The notes under the pieces are model-generated. The model did not search any database. It saw only the letters and a program-made list of their open reading frames with translations, and was not told the origin of the DNA. This document shows, in pieces, positions 44,979 through 55,296 of a stretch of DNA of 64,000 nt. A program made the translations under genes and the position numbers. Origin of the DNA: Microbacterium sp. (GTDB lineage: Bacteria > Actinomycetota > Actinomycetes > Actinomycetales > Microbacteriaceae). The stretch spans positions 1,054,001-1,118,000 of the forward strand of contig PNMM01000001.1 of assembly GCA_013823625.1 (NCBI GenBank), read 5' to 3'. Numbering within the stretch: the stretch's first letter is position 1; every line of letters starts with the position of its first letter.

Positions 44979-47459
44979 CCCAGGGCCGCCGACACTGCCC
45001 CGCTCGACCCAAACCCGCAGCGCGAGCCCGTCGCCGCTCGCTCGCGTGCTCGCCGCGATGAGCGCGAGGCCGTGCAGGTCGCTGCGGACGACCGTGGAGC
45101 CAGCGGAATCCAGCACAGCGAGCGCCGTAGGCGCCGGGTGCCCATAGGTATTGTCAGCGCCCACGCCAATGAGCGCGAGGGGCGCCTCGAGATCGGTGTA
45201 GAGCTGCTCAAACTGGTCGGGTGACCCGTGGTGGCTGACCTTGATGATGTCGACGGCGGCGAGGTCGTGGGCGGCGGCGAGCATGCGTTGGGCATCCGCG
45301 CCCAGGTCGCCGAGCGCGAGCATGCTCGGGCATTCGTCGCACGAGGGCATGCCGCGCAGGTCGACGACGATGCTCGCGTCATTGCCGGGCTCGACCCCTC
45401 GATGGGCGGGCGGCCACAGCACGCGCCAGCGGTAGTCACCAAGCATGCCATGCGCGCCTTCCGTCACCGAGTCGGTTGCGGCGCCGCCTGCGGCCAGCTG
45501 CTCGACGACGCGCTCATCGCTTTCGCGACCCGTGGGCCCGACGAGCACCCGATCAACGCGACCGACGAGGGCAGGGGTACCGCCCGCGTGATCGAGGTCG
45601 AAGTGCGTGAGCACGAGCAGGTCGATGCGGCCGATACCGAGCGTGTCAAGGCACGCGTCGAGTAGCTCGGGAACGGCTCCGGTATCGATGAGCGCGACCG
45701 CCTCGCCGCTGCGCACAAGCACGGCGTCACCCTGGCCAATGTCGCACTGCGCGACACGCCAATCGCCCGGCCGCCCGAGAGCGTGCAGAGCGGCGGTGCC
45801 CGCGGTCGCGACCATGACCACAACCATCGCTGCCGCCGCGGCGATCGCCACGCGGCGGCGCACGCGCGGAGAGCCGAGAGGAGCCGGAACGCCGCACGCC
45901 ACGAGCACGGCCGCCGTGAGCACCGCGAGCAGCACGGCTCCCCCGGCGCCCTCGGGCCACGGAACGACGGCACCGGGGAGGTCAGCGCACACACGCGCAA
46001 TGCCCGCAATCCAGGCGGCGGGAAGCCACGCGATGCCCGCCACGAGCACCGCGAGCGGCGGGGCGATCGGCGCGAGCAAGCACGCGATCATGCCCACGAT
46101 CGTCGCGACGGGCGCTGCGGGTGCCGCGAGCATGTTGGCGATCACACCGACGAGGGGCACTTCGGGCGCGAGCAGAATCAGCACCGGCTGGCACGCGAGT
46201 TGCGCCGCGAGCGGCACCGCAATGGCGAGGGCGAGCGGAGCGGGCAGCACCCGCTCGAGCACCGCCGCGAGCGGCCCGGCGAGCACGAGCAGCGCCGCGG
46301 TCGCGAGAACGGAGAGCACGAATCCGTACTCGCGCGCGATCCACGGGTCGAGCACCACGATGCCGAGCACGGCAAGCCCGAGCACCGGAAGGCCACGCGC
46401 CGGTCGACCACTGACAAGCGCGAGCAGCACGACGCTCGCCATCACCGCGGCGCGCACAACGCTCGGCTCGGGAGTCACGAGCACGACGAATCCGCCCAAC
46501 GCGACGAGCGCCGCGACGACGCGCACCGGGCGCGGCCACCGTGCGAGCGCTCCGAGTCCGAGCACGAGACCAACGACGATCGCGCAATTGGCCCCCGACA
46601 CCGCCGTCAGGTGACTCAGCGCACTGCTCTTCATGTCGGCGTCGAGGTCGTCACTCACGGCGGTCGTGTCGCCGATCGCCAGCCCCGGCAAGAGGTCAGC
46701 ACCGTCGCCCGCGAACGGTGCCATGAGCGCGAGAAAGCCTGCGCGGAGGCTGTCGGCCCCCGCCACGAGCGCCGGGGCCGAAGCCACCGGTTCGAGGGTG
46801 GTGACGGGCCGCACCAGGGCAACGCGGTCGTCGCCGGCGTCGAGAGCGATGAGTCGCACGCGCCCCTCAAACCGAGCGCCCAACGACTGGCGCTCGGTGA
46901 TCTCGAGGCCGAGAACGCGCACGGGAACCCGAACCGCCACGAGCCCGGCCTCGGTGCGCACCGCGACCACGAGCGCGTCAGCACTCACTCCGCCCCAGCC
47001 GCCGCCCACGCCGCTGTGCGCGGGGGGCGGCACGACCGACTGCTCGAGTTCGAGCACGACCGACACGGTGCCGCCATTCTCGAGCACCTCGGCCAACGCG
47101 GGTGGCGTGCGCGCGGGTGCTGCGAGAGCAACCGCGGCCGCCATGACCGCGATCGCGAGCACGCTCGGGATGCTCGCGACGAGCACCCCGCGCGCCCGAG
47201 CCGCGCGGCGTGAGCGCGCGAGCGTCGCGCCGCCGGGCTGCTCTGGGCCCGCGCTCGGCATCCGTGACCTCCACAGCCACGCGAGCCCGCCGAGCGCCAC
47301 GGCCACGGCCGCGAGCATCACGGCCACGGCGACCCCCGGCACCCCCACGAGCACGACCGCGGTGAGCCACCCGGCGAGGGCGGGGATCGCGAGGCGAGCA
47401 TCCACGACCCGCTCGCGCGCTACCGGTAGCCGCTCGTCGGCGCCGACCGCCACCCTCAC
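44976..47459 (-). CDS. comEC: ComEC/Rec2 DNA-uptake channel with metallo-beta-lactamase domain
   Basis: 827 aa. N-terminal helices, an OB-like extracellular part (residues ~130-270), the Competence membrane domain (~280-510, SHLTAVSGANCAIVVGL), and a C-terminal metallo-hydrolase domain with LVLTHFDLDHAGG. Transports single-stranded DNA through the cytoplasmic membrane in transformable bacteria; the hydrolase domain is proposed to degrade the other strand. GTG 47459 overlaps the comEA stop (GTGA). Confidence 0.93.
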   Translation of the reverse strand: MRVAVGADERLPVARERVVDARLAIPALAGWLTAVVLVGVPGVAVAVMLAAVAVALGGLAWLWRSRMPSAGPEQPGGATLARSRRAARARGVLVASIPSVLAIAVMAAAVALAAPARTPPALAEVLENGGTVSVVLELEQSVVPPPAHSGVGGGWGGVSADALVVAVRTEAGLVAVRVPVRVLGLEITERQSLGARFEGRVRLIALDAGDDRVALVRPVTTLEPVASAPALVAGADSLRAGFLALMAPFAGDGADLLPGLAIGDTTAVSDDLDADMKSSALSHLTAVSGANCAIVVGLVLGLGALARWPRPVRVVAALVALGGFVVLVTPEPSVVRAAVMASVVLLALVSGRPARGLPVLGLAVLGIVVLDPWIAREYGFVLSVLATAALLVLAGPLAAVLERVLPAPLALAIAVPLAAQLACQPVLILLAPEVPLVGVIANMLAAPAAPVATIVGMIACLLAPIAPPLAVLVAGIAWLPAAWIAGIARVCADLPGAVVPWPEGAGGAVLLAVLTAAVLVACGVPAPLGSPRVRRRVAIAAAAAMVVVMVATAGTAALHALGRPGDWRVAQCDIGQGDAVLVRSGEAVALIDTGAVPELLDACLDTLGIGRIDLLVLTHFDLDHAGGTPALVGRVDRVLVGPTGRESDERVVEQLAAGGAATDSVTEGAHGMLGDYRWRVLWPPAHRGVEPGNDASIVVDLRGMPSCDECPSMLALGDLGADAQRMLAAAHDLAAVDIIKVSHHGSPDQFEQLYTDLEAPLALIGVGADNTYGHPAPTALAVLDSAGSTVVRSDLHGLALIAASTRASGDGLALRVWVERGSVGGPG

Positions 47460-48070
47460 ACCGTGGCCTGGTCGCGCATGCCGTCGAGCGTCTTCTCACC
47501 GATGCCGCTCACGGCCGAGAGCTCGTCGACGCTGCGAAACGGGCCGTTTTCGTCGCGCCAGGCGATGATGCGGGCGGCAAGGGCGGGACCGACGCCGGGC
47601 AGTGTCTCAAGCGCCGCGGCATCGGCCGTGTTGATGTTGACGCGACCATCAGCGGCAACCCCGCTGCCAGCACCCGGCACCGAGACCGGAACCTCTCCGA
47701 CGCGGGGCACCCGCAATTGCTCGCCGTCGGCCACGACACGCGCGAGGTTGACACCCGTCAGGTCGGCGTCGGCCGCGGGGCCTCCCGCGCTCGCGATGGC
47801 GTCGACGACGCGGCTGCCGAGCGCGAGCTCGACAATGCCCGGCTCGGCCACGGCGCCGATGACGTGCAGCACGACGACATCCACCGCAACCGCGTCACGC
47901 GGTTCGTCGGCCGTCGACGTGACCGCGGCAACCTCGACGGTCTGGCCGCCCGGGGTCATGACGGAACCCACGACCGCAGCGCCGACGCCCAGCAGCGCGA
48001 GCACGACGACTCCGCCAAGGGCAGCGCGCACGCGCAGCGAACGGCGGGGAGGGCCGAGCTCAGCAGTCAC
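47456..48070 (-). CDS. comEA: ComEA family helix-hairpin-helix DNA-binding protein
   Basis: 204 aa. One membrane anchor (GGVVVLALLGVGAAVVGSVM), an SLBB-like domain (VLHVIGAVAEPGIVELALGS), and a C-terminal HhH pair: VNINTADAAALETLPGVG and ELSAVSGIGEKTLDGM. Captures double-stranded DNA outside the membrane for ComEC. GTG 48070; TAGCCT ends 6 nt before it (leaderless). Confidence 0.92.
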   Translation of the reverse strand: MTAELGPPRRSLRVRAALGGVVVLALLGVGAAVVGSVMTPGGQTVEVAAVTSTADEPRDAVAVDVVVLHVIGAVAEPGIVELALGSRVVDAIASAGGPAADADLTGVNLARVVADGEQLRVPRVGEVPVSVPGAGSGVAADGRVNINTADAAALETLPGVGPALAARIIAWRDENGPFRSVDELSAVSGIGEKTLDGMRDQATV

Positions 48071-48076
48071 GCGCGC

Positions 48077-48082
48077 AGGCTA
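48077..48082 (-). promoter_or_regulatory. Likely -10 box of comEA-comEC (TAGCCT)
   Basis: TAGCCT on the minus strand, 6 nt before GTG 48070. It lies inside the inverted repeat GCAGGC-TAG-GCCTGC (48075-48089), which could be an operator. Confidence 0.5.
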
Positions 48083-48128
48083 GGCCTGCGGCACGCGCGG
48101 CCGCGCCCCGAAGGACGCGACGCGAGGA

Positions 48129-50738
48129 TTACGGCTTGACGGTAGCGATGTTGACGATGCGCGGAGCGCGCGCGATCACTTGCGCAATCTCGCGGTCGCC
48201 CACGGCCCGCTTGACGGGCTCCGACGCCCGAGCCAAGGCCTCGAGTTCGTCGTTGCCGATCGTGGGGCTAACCTCGAACTTGTCGCGCATCTTGCCGTCG
48301 ACCTGCACGATCGCCGTCACCGTCTCGTCGATGAGCAGCATCGGGTCGGCCTTGCGCCAGCCCGCGAAAGCGACGAGCCCGTCGCGGCCCGCAGCCTCGT
48401 CGCGCTTACCGAGCCGGTGCCACATGTCTTCTGCGGTGTAGGGCGCGAAGAGCGAGAGGGCAATGGCAACGGTCTCGACGGCCTCGCGCACGGCAGCGTC
48501 GGCCGGGCCGGCGCCCGTGTCGACGGTCTTGCGAATGGCGTTGACGAGTTCCATCGTGCGCGCCACGGCCACGTTGAACTTGAAGGCTTCGATGAGCCCG
48601 GGAACATCGGCCAAGAACCGGTGCGTCACCCGGCGCAAAGCCTGGTCGCCCGTAGCCGGGTCGGCATCCACCGGCGACGTCACCTCGCCCGAGAGTCGCC
48701 AGGCACGCGCCAAGAACTTCTGCGAGCCGGTGACCGAGACGTCGCGCCAGTCGATGTCGTCTTCGGGCGGGCCCGCAAACGCCATCGTCAAGCGCACGGC
48801 ATCGACGCCGTAGCTGTCGAGCTCTTCGGTGAAGTAGACGAGGTTGCCCTTCGACTTCGACATCTTGGCGCCGTCGAGAATGACCATGCCCTGGTTGAGC
48901 AGGGCGCTGAACGGCTCGGTGAAGCTCACGTAGCCGAGGTCAAAGAGCACCTTCGTGATGAAGCGCGCGTAGAGCAAGTGCAGAATCGCGTGCTCGACGC
49001 CACCGACGTATTGGTCGACCGGGGCCCACTTCTCGGCGAGTGCCGGGTCGAAGGCCTGCGTGCTGTCGCCGGGGTTCAAGAAGCGCAAGAAGTACCACGA
49101 CGAGTCGACGAAGGTGTCCATCGTGTCGGTGTCACGGCGAGCCGGCTGGCCGTCGGGCGTGGTCGTCTCGACGAACGAGGCAACGCCACCGAGCGGCGAG
49201 GTGCCCTTGGGCTTCATGTCGATGCCCGCGGCGTCGGGAAGCAACACCGGCAGAGCATCCAGCGGCACGGGCACTTCGGTGCCGTCGTCGGTGTACATGA
49301 TCGGGATCGGCGTGCCCCAATAGCGCTGGCGGCTGATCAGCCAGTCACGAAGGCGATAGGTCTTGGATGCCCGCCCCGTGCCGCGCTCTTCGAGCAACTC
49401 AATCGCCCGCTTGATGGCGTTCTGCTTGCTGAGGCCGTCGAGCGGCCCCGAGTTGATCATGCGCCCGTCGCCCGTGAGCGCCTCGCCGGTGGCCAAGGGG
49501 TCAAGCGCGGGGATTTCTCCCGACTCGAGCATCTCGGGCGTGATGACCGGAATTGCGCCCGTCACGGGAGCGTTCGTGTCGACGACGACCGTCACGGGCA
49601 GGCCGTGAGCGCGAGCGAAGTCGAGGTCGCGCTGGTCGTGCGCAGGCACGGCCATGATGGCGCCGTGACCGTAGTCGGCGAGCACGTAGTCGGCAGCCCA
49701 TACGGGGATGCGCTCGCCCGTGACCGGGTTGATCGCGAAGCGGTCGAGGAAGACGCCTGTCTTCTCGCGCGAGGTGTCTTGACGGTCGATCTCGGTCTTC
49801 TTCTGCACCTCGTCGAGGTAGGCCTGAAAGGCCATGCGCACCTCAGGGGTCGAGCCCGCGGCGAGCTCGGCCGCGAGGTCGCTGTCGGGCGCGACGACCA
49901 TGAAGGTGGCACCGAAGAGCGTGTCGGGGCGCGTCGTGAAGACCGTCACGGGGCTGTGGTGGCCCTCAATGACGAAATCGACGTCGGCGCCCGTCGAGCG
50001 GCCGATCCAGTTGCGCTGCATCGTGAGCACCTTCGACGGCCACGCGCCCTCGAGCTGGTTGAGGTCGTCGAGCAGGCGGTCGGCGTAGTCGGTGATCTTG
50101 AAGTACCACTGCGTGAGCTTCTTCTTCTCGGCAATCGCGCCACAGCGCTCACACGCACCGTCGACAACCTGCTCGTTCGCGAGCACGGTCTGGTCGTTGG
50201 GGCACCAGTTGACCCAGCTGGCCTTGCGGTACGCGAGTCCCTTTTCGTACATCGTCAAGAACAGCCACTGGTTCCAGCGGTAGTACTCGGGGTCTGAGGT
50301 GTGCAGCACGCGGCTCCAGTCGAAGCTCGTGGCATACCGCTTCATTGAGGCCTTTTGCTGCGCGATGTTCTCGTAGGTCCACTGGCGAGGGTCAGCACCG
50401 CGCTTGATGGCGGCATTCTCGGCGGGCAGGCCGAATGAGTCCCAGCCGATCGGGTGCAACACCGTAAAGCCCTGCTGGCGCCAGTAGCGCGCCACAATGT
50501 CGCCGAGCGCGTACACCTCAGCGTGCCCCATGTGCAGGTCGCCGCTGGGGTACGGGAACATGTCGAGCACGTACTTGCGCGGCTTGCTGTCGGCCGGGTC
50601 GTCAACGGTGAACGGCTGAAGCTCGTCCCAAATCGGAGCCCAGTGGGCTTCGATGCGGGCCGGGTCGTAGGCGTTCTCGTCGGGGTGCAGCTCGTCGGTC
50701 ACGTCAGGGTCTCGATTCACAGGGGTGCGGGGTGCCAA
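48129..50738 (-). CDS. leuS: Leucyl-tRNA synthetase
   Basis: Class Ia synthetase. 869 aa with HMGH (as HIGH) in [17 protein letters not shown], the editing domain CP1 with [12 protein letters not shown], and KMSKS in [14 protein letters not shown]-terminal anticodon domain complete. Start TTG 50738 gives [12 protein letters not shown] first; an in-frame GTG at 50699 ([12 protein letters not shown]) is a strong alternative and would remove 13 residues. Lies 15 nt after pabB; TAATCT (50751-50756) overlaps the pabB end and may be its -10. Confidence 0.95.
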   Translation of the reverse strand: MAPRTPVNRDPDVTDELHPDENAYDPARIEAHWAPIWDELQPFTVDDPADSKPRKYVLDMFPYPSGDLHMGHAEVYALGDIVARYWRQQGFTVLHPIGWDSFGLPAENAAIKRGADPRQWTYENIAQQKASMKRYATSFDWSRVLHTSDPEYYRWNQWLFLTMYEKGLAYRKASWVNWCPNDQTVLANEQVVDGACERCGAIAEKKKLTQWYFKITDYADRLLDDLNQLEGAWPSKVLTMQRNWIGRSTGADVDFVIEGHHSPVTVFTTRPDTLFGATFMVVAPDSDLAAELAAGSTPEVRMAFQAYLDEVQKKTEIDRQDTSREKTGVFLDRFAINPVTGERIPVWAADYVLADYGHGAIMAVPAHDQRDLDFARAHGLPVTVVVDTNAPVTGAIPVITPEMLESGEIPALDPLATGEALTGDGRMINSGPLDGLSKQNAIKRAIELLEERGTGRASKTYRLRDWLISRQRYWGTPIPIMYTDDGTEVPVPLDALPVLLPDAAGIDMKPKGTSPLGGVASFVETTTPDGQPARRDTDTMDTFVDSSWYFLRFLNPGDSTQAFDPALAEKWAPVDQYVGGVEHAILHLLYARFITKVLFDLGYVSFTEPFSALLNQGMVILDGAKMSKSKGNLVYFTEELDSYGVDAVRLTMAFAGPPEDDIDWRDVSVTGSQKFLARAWRLSGEVTSPVDADPATGDQALRRVTHRFLADVPGLIEAFKFNVAVARTMELVNAIRKTVDTGAGPADAAVREAVETVAIALSLFAPYTAEDMWHRLGKRDEAAGRDGLVAFAGWRKADPMLLIDETVTAIVQVDGKMRDKFEVSPTIGNDELEALARASEPVKRAVGDREIAQVIARAPRIVNIATVKP

Positions 50739-50753
50739 GGCAGAAATGCCAGA

Positions 50754-52145
50754 TTACCGCGTGCCGTGCTCCGCGTCCCCCGCGAGCGCTCGCAGCAGCG
50801 CGGCGGCCTTCAAGCGCATCTCGGCCACTTCGGCGAGCGGCTCGCTCAACGCCGTGACGCCACCGCCGGCCCCGACCGTTGCCGTGGCGCCCTCGATGAT
50901 GATGCTGCGAATGACCATGGCGAGATCAGCGGTGCCGTCGGCGCCGAGGTAGCCGAAGGCTCCCGAGTAGATGCCGCGGGGGGCGCGCTCGAGATCGGCG
51001 AGCAGCTCGATGGCGCGTCGCTTGGGTGCGCCCGTCATTGAGCCAGCGGGCAGGCAGGCGGCGACAGCATCCAGAACATCGAGGCCCTCGAGCAGTCGAC
51101 CCTCGACCGTGCTGACCAGTTGGTGCACATGGGCATAGCTCTCGACCTCGAGCAGACCCGTGACGGCGATCGAGCCGAGTTCGCTCACGCGCGAGAGGTC
51201 ATTGCGCATGAGGTCGACGATCATGAGGTTCTCGGCCTGCTCTTTGTCGCTGGCCGCGAGCTCGGCGGCGAGCGCCGCGTCACGCTCGGGGTCAGCGTCA
51301 CGCGGACGCGTTCCCTTAATCGGACGCGTCTTCACGACACCGTCGGCGACGCGTAAGAAGGTTTCGGGGCTCGCACTCAACAGCGTGGTGCCAGCGATGC
51401 TCAGCAGGGCCCCGTGGTGTGCGGGGCTCGATCGCCGCAGTCGGCGGTAGATCGCGAGAGCGTCGAGAGGTTCGCCGTCAGCGCTCTGCACGCTCGATTG
51501 CGTCGTCAAACACAATTGATACGCGTCACCCTCGCGAATCGACAGCTGGCACTGCCGCACGAGATCGGCGTAGTTCGCATCGGTATCGCGTTCGACGATC
51601 GGGCCGAGCGGCACCACTGCAGCGGGCGGGTCGACGGATGCTGTCGCCGCCCGCGCCAGCACCGCGAGCATCGCGTGCCGCCACTCGTCGAGCTCGCCGC
51701 TCCACTCGCCCGTGCCGCTGTCGCTGTCGTCGAGCGCCACGAGTCGGGCGCTGCCCGTCGAATGGTCGAACGCCACGCCGCGGTCGACGCGCAGCCAGGC
51801 CGCGCGGTGGTTGCTCGGCACGAGCGGAACGGGCATGCCCATGGTCTCGTCGCGCAGCTCGTAGCCGAACCAGCCAATGAGCCCGAGGGGCACCGGGTCG
51901 CCGCCGGCCGACGTCTCAGCGGGGAGCGCTGCGAGCTCGGCGCGCAGTTGTGGCAGCACGGGCGCAGCGTGGTCGAGCGCGACCGCGTGACCCATCGCAA
52001 CGAGGCTGCGGCCCGTGAGCGCGCCGAGGCCCGAGTCAAGCCACACGAGCCCGTCGAGCAAGGAGGCGTCGGCCGCAAGCGCCATGACGAGCGCCTCGGC
52101 GCTCGGGGGCGCCGCGATCGGATGCTCGAGAACGCCGCGCCGCAT
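50754..52145 (-). CDS. pabB: Aminodeoxychorismate synthase component I (chorismate-binding)
   Basis: 463 aa. Chorismate-utilising core at the C-terminal two-thirds: GDAYQLCLTTQ, SASPETFLRV, VKTRPIKGTRPRDADPERD, NLMIVDLMRNDLSRV, LPAGSMTGAPKRRAIELL and GIYSGAFGYLGADG. The N-terminal domain is variable (LIGWFGYELRDE). PIKGTRPR marks PabB rather than TrpE. ATG 52145; TAGCAT ends 7 nt before it. Divergent from pabC, so both act in p-aminobenzoate/folate synthesis. Confidence 0.9.
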   Translation of the reverse strand: MRRGVLEHPIAAPPSAEALVMALAADASLLDGLVWLDSGLGALTGRSLVAMGHAVALDHAAPVLPQLRAELAALPAETSAGGDPVPLGLIGWFGYELRDETMGMPVPLVPSNHRAAWLRVDRGVAFDHSTGSARLVALDDSDSGTGEWSGELDEWRHAMLAVLARAATASVDPPAAVVPLGPIVERDTDANYADLVRQCQLSIREGDAYQLCLTTQSSVQSADGEPLDALAIYRRLRRSSPAHHGALLSIAGTTLLSASPETFLRVADGVVKTRPIKGTRPRDADPERDAALAAELAASDKEQAENLMIVDLMRNDLSRVSELGSIAVTGLLEVESYAHVHQLVSTVEGRLLEGLDVLDAVAACLPAGSMTGAPKRRAIELLADLERAPRGIYSGAFGYLGADGTADLAMVIRSIIIEGATATVGAGGGVTALSEPLAEVAEMRLKAAALLRALAGDAEHGTR

Positions 52146-52158
52146 ACCCTCAATGCTA
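52145..52158. promoter_or_regulatory. Interlocked divergent leaderless promoters of pabB and pabC
   Basis: Only 12 nt separate the two start codons (ATG 52145 minus; ATG 52158 plus). Plus: TACCCT (52145-52150), 7 nt before ATG 52158. Minus: TAGCAT (52153-52158), 7 nt before ATG 52145. Each -10 box begins in the start codon of the opposite gene. Confidence 0.55.
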
Positions 52159-52967
52159 TGAGCGTGCTCGGCGAAGGGTGGCACCCGTGGCGGCCGAGCG
52201 CCGACACGCCGTGGGTCGAGCTCGACTGGTGCGACCCGCACGAGGGCCGGCTACTCGTCGCCGACTCGTGGCGCGTGGTCGACGGGCGCGTTCGCGGCCT
52301 CGATCGGCATCGCGAGCGCTTCCTGTCGTCAACTGGCCGACACCGCACCGACGGCGAAGCATTTTGGCGTGACGTTCTCGCTGCACTCCCCCGCACGGGC
52401 GACTGGTTTCCGCGGGTCGAGCTGCGAGAACGCGCCGACGGCACGCAGCTGGGCCTGCGACTGCGACCGACTCCCCCGACGAGCACTGAGGTCGTCGTTG
52501 CGACCGCCCCACATGACCCGCGCACGCAGCCTCTCGTAAAGGGTCCTGACCTTGACTCCCTGCAAGCCCTGCGTGTGGCTGTGCAGCCGAGCGGCGCCGG
52601 CGAGGCAATCATCGTGGATGCTCGCGGCGCCATCATCGAGGGCGCCTACAGCGGCCTGCTCTGGTGGAAGGGCGAGACGCTCATGCGTCCGCGAGATGCG
52701 ATGCCGCGCATCCCGAGCGTGACGGTGCACCTCGTGCTCGACGCCGCGCGCGCCGCCGGAGTTGAGCTCGCCGAGGCCGAGGCGCTTCCCGCCGAGCTCG
52801 AGGGCTGCGAACTCTGGGTGTTGAGCGCTCTGCACGGCCTTCGAGCTGCCTCACGATGGATCAATGGCCCCGCGCTTGCCCTGCCAGACCACGCACAACG
52901 CGGCCGACGGTGGCTCGACGCGGCTTGGCGTGACATCGGTTCCACGTCACCCACATTGGGGGGGTAG
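52158..52967 (+). CDS. pabC: Aminodeoxychorismate lyase / class IV aminotransferase-like
   Basis: 269 aa, PLP fold type IV. VDGRVRGLDRHRERFL near the start, LVKGPDLDSLQALR with the likely PLP lysine, and EGAYSGLLWWKGETL. Fits PabC, which releases pyruvate from aminodeoxychorismate to give p-aminobenzoate. The gene faces pabB, supporting that assignment; a branched-chain or D-amino acid aminotransferase is less likely. TACCCT ends 7 nt before ATG 52158. Confidence 0.82.
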   Translation: MSVLGEGWHPWRPSADTPWVELDWCDPHEGRLLVADSWRVVDGRVRGLDRHRERFLSSTGRHRTDGEAFWRDVLAALPRTGDWFPRVELRERADGTQLGLRLRPTPPTSTEVVVATAPHDPRTQPLVKGPDLDSLQALRVAVQPSGAGEAIIVDARGAIIEGAYSGLLWWKGETLMRPRDAMPRIPSVTVHLVLDAARAAGVELAEAEALPAELEGCELWVLSALHGLRAASRWINGPALALPDHAQRGRRWLDAAWRDIGSTSPTLGG

Positions 52968-53046
52968 CGAATCCTTCGGATGCGAGCGCCCCTCCGCATA
53001 GACTGAGCGGGCCAGATTGGGGTCTGGCACCAGAGGGGGATCTGAC

Positions 53047-54291
53047 GTGTCCGACGATGAATACGGCCGAGTGCCTGCGGGATGGTATCCCGATCCGCTT
53101 GGCCTGCCGCAGCTGCGGTGGTGGGACAACCACGCCTGGACTGAGCACGTCTCTGACGCGCGCCAGCCCATGATGCCCTCGCAGACGGCCGCGGCGACGA
53201 TGTTCGCTGACGACGACCTGCCCTCACGCCGCGCCATGCGTGACACCGATTCTGACTTCGTCGACGACGTTCCTGCTGAGCAGGCTCTGGGTGCCGGCCT
53301 TCGCCAGCTTCCGCCGCCGAGCGACGACGACGACATTCCGCTCGTCACCCCCGCCGCTCAAGCCGCGTCAGCCTCCGCCGCTACGGCCACAGAGTCGCCT
53401 TCTGCCGCAGCGAGCACGGCCGCGAGTGCCGCTGACGCGTTCGCCGCCGCCGCGTTCGCCGACCTGCACGCCCAGTCAGCCGCGACGACAACGACCGGCC
53501 AGCCGAGCATGCCCTGGATTCCCGTGCAGAACGAGGTTGGTTCGGCGGGGTACTCATCGGCGCCCGGCTACGGCTCGGCCCCTGGCGGCCCGGCGTCGGT
53601 GCCGAGCTGGACAGAGTCTCCGATCTCGGCGAGCGACCCCGGCCGCCGCGGAACCCAGCAGACAGTCGGCACCACCGCCCTGCACCTGCAGACCGTCGAG
53701 GTCTGGGCGATTGTCTTGCTGCCCATGCTGCAGTTGCTGCTGAGCTTGCTCGTTGTGGCGGCCTTTGCCACCGGCCCGAGCGTTGCCTTCATGGCAGCGA
53801 TCTGGCTGGGGCCGGTGCCCGTTGTGGTCGCCCTCGCCCTCTTCGATGCGCGCTCCCTTCGACGGCGCGGCATCGACCGCCCCGCCTCCGGATGGTGGGC
53901 GGTGCTCGGTTCACCGATTTATCTCATCGCACGCGCCGTGCGGCTGAGCCGGCTCTCGAGCGCGGCGTACGGCCCGGTGGGTGTGTCGCTGCTTCTCGGT
54001 GGCCTGATTGGCGCATCGATTCTTGCCGTTCCCGGTCTCGTCATCGCCGCTTTCCCTGCTCTGTTCGCGAATGAGGCCTCCGACAGCATCGAGTTCACTG
54101 CTCGCAGCATTGGCGGCACCATGATGGTCGAGTGCCCGCCGACCCCGCCCTTGTTCATTGGCCAGCAGCTTCGCTGTCCTGCGACCGATGTCAACGGCAA
54201 CGACGTGGTGATCACCGTGAGCCTTCAACGCTCAAACGGATGGATCGCCTGGCAGGTTGACGACTGGGGCGTCTTCAGCTTGACCCGCTAA
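53047..54291 (+). CDS. DUF2510 membrane protein with C-terminal DUF4333-like domain (copy 1)
   Basis: 414 aa. N-terminal DUF2510 (VPAGWYPDPLGLPQLRWWD, WTEH), then ~180 residues of Ala/Ser/Pro-rich linker, several membrane helices (residues ~220-350), and a C-terminal segment with two cysteines in ECPPTPPLFIGQQLRCPATD followed by VTVSLQRSNGWIAW, like DUF4333. DUF2510 is a short Trp-rich domain of unknown role, common in actinobacterial membrane proteins. GTG 53047 preceded by AGAGGGGG. Confidence 0.8.
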   Translation: MSDDEYGRVPAGWYPDPLGLPQLRWWDNHAWTEHVSDARQPMMPSQTAAATMFADDDLPSRRAMRDTDSDFVDDVPAEQALGAGLRQLPPPSDDDDIPLVTPAAQAASASAATATESPSAAASTAASAADAFAAAAFADLHAQSAATTTTGQPSMPWIPVQNEVGSAGYSSAPGYGSAPGGPASVPSWTESPISASDPGRRGTQQTVGTTALHLQTVEVWAIVLLPMLQLLLSLLVVAAFATGPSVAFMAAIWLGPVPVVVALALFDARSLRRRGIDRPASGWWAVLGSPIYLIARAVRLSRLSSAAYGPVGVSLLLGGLIGASILAVPGLVIAAFPALFANEASDSIEFTARSIGGTMMVECPPTPPLFIGQQLRCPATDVNGNDVVITVSLQRSNGWIAWQVDDWGVFSLTR

Positions 54292-54357
54292 CCGCCCACG
54301 GCAGTCGGCCCGAGGATTCGACTGCAGCCACACCTCAATGAGGAAGACCGGAGCACT

Positions 54358-55266
54358 GTGAGGACACCACCACCCACGAGCACCCCTGTGGAGGTGCCTG
54401 CGGGCTGGTATGCCGATCCGGTTGAAGTGGCCGCGTCAGGATTCGCTACGCAACGGCGGTGGTGGGATGGCGCGCAGTGGACCCAGCACGTGGCTCCGCT
54501 CGCAACACCCGTGAGTCCGGCTGTCTCGAACGAGACGCTTGCGGCCGTGACGGCTGCGAGCGCCGCCGCAGTGGGCTCGTCGAGCCGGCCATCGAGCGCC
54601 GCGATCGCCTCGTCAGCCGCCGTTGGCCTGGCTCCGGCAACCGTGACGCCGGGCGACTCGACGCGCGCCGCCGAGTCGATGCCGTTGCACGCGCTCGACC
54701 CGGCTTCGGGTAAGCCCGCGCGATCAGCCAACGCGGTGCGAACCTTCACGCCGCCTGCTGACCCCCCTCAGGCCGAGGCGGTGCACTACGAACCGTTCTC
54801 GATGCGCGATCGACTCACGGCCGCGGCTCACCGCTCACACCGCGAGCTGCGAAACCCGCGCCACTTGCCCGTGAACACGGTTTCGGTCTGGCTCATGGCC
54901 ACCATGCCCATCACGCAAGCGCTCATGGTGTTGTGGGCCGTCACTGCACTACCTGCCGCGAGCGCACTGTGGGCGACCGCGATCGCGATTGTCACTTCGG
55001 CCATCCTGACGGCTGCTCTCGCTTCTCACGACACGCGCCTCATGAGGAGCGCGGGTCACGCCCGCACGGCTCCGTTGCTCACAGCCATCGTCGCTCCCCC
55101 GGTCTACCTCGGTATGCGCGGCCTGCGGGCGCTTCGGGCAACGGGAGTTCCGCCGTGGCCACTCGTCGTCTGGCTCGCGACTCAGCTCACGGTCTTTGGG
55201 GTGTGGGTGACCGTCGAGCCCGCAGCACTGCAAGCCGTGCAAGCTGCGCTCAACGGTCTCTCATAG
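54358..55266 (+). CDS. DUF2510 membrane protein (copy 2)
   Basis: 302 aa. DUF2510 (VPAGWYADPVEVAAS, RRWWDGAQWTQH), Ala/Ser-rich linker with VHYEPFSMRDRLTAAAHRSH before the membrane part, then about four helices. No DUF4333-like tail; it ends right after the last helix. GTG 54358 with GGAG. Transcribed the same way as copy 1, 66 nt downstream. Function unknown. Confidence 0.78.
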   Translation: MRTPPPTSTPVEVPAGWYADPVEVAASGFATQRRWWDGAQWTQHVAPLATPVSPAVSNETLAAVTAASAAAVGSSSRPSSAAIASSAAVGLAPATVTPGDSTRAAESMPLHALDPASGKPARSANAVRTFTPPADPPQAEAVHYEPFSMRDRLTAAAHRSHRELRNPRHLPVNTVSVWLMATMPITQALMVLWAVTALPAASALWATAIAIVTSAILTAALASHDTRLMRSAGHARTAPLLTAIVAPPVYLGMRGLRALRATGVPPWPLVVWLATQLTVFGVWVTVEPAALQAVQAALNGLS

Positions 55267-55296
55267 TCAGCACAGATTCGCGTCATCGAGCCACCG

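Noticed and set aside
48180-50297. 705-codon plus-strand frame opposite leuS
   Set aside because: Complement of the LeuRS catalytic and editing domains; no plausible motif, no ribosome site.
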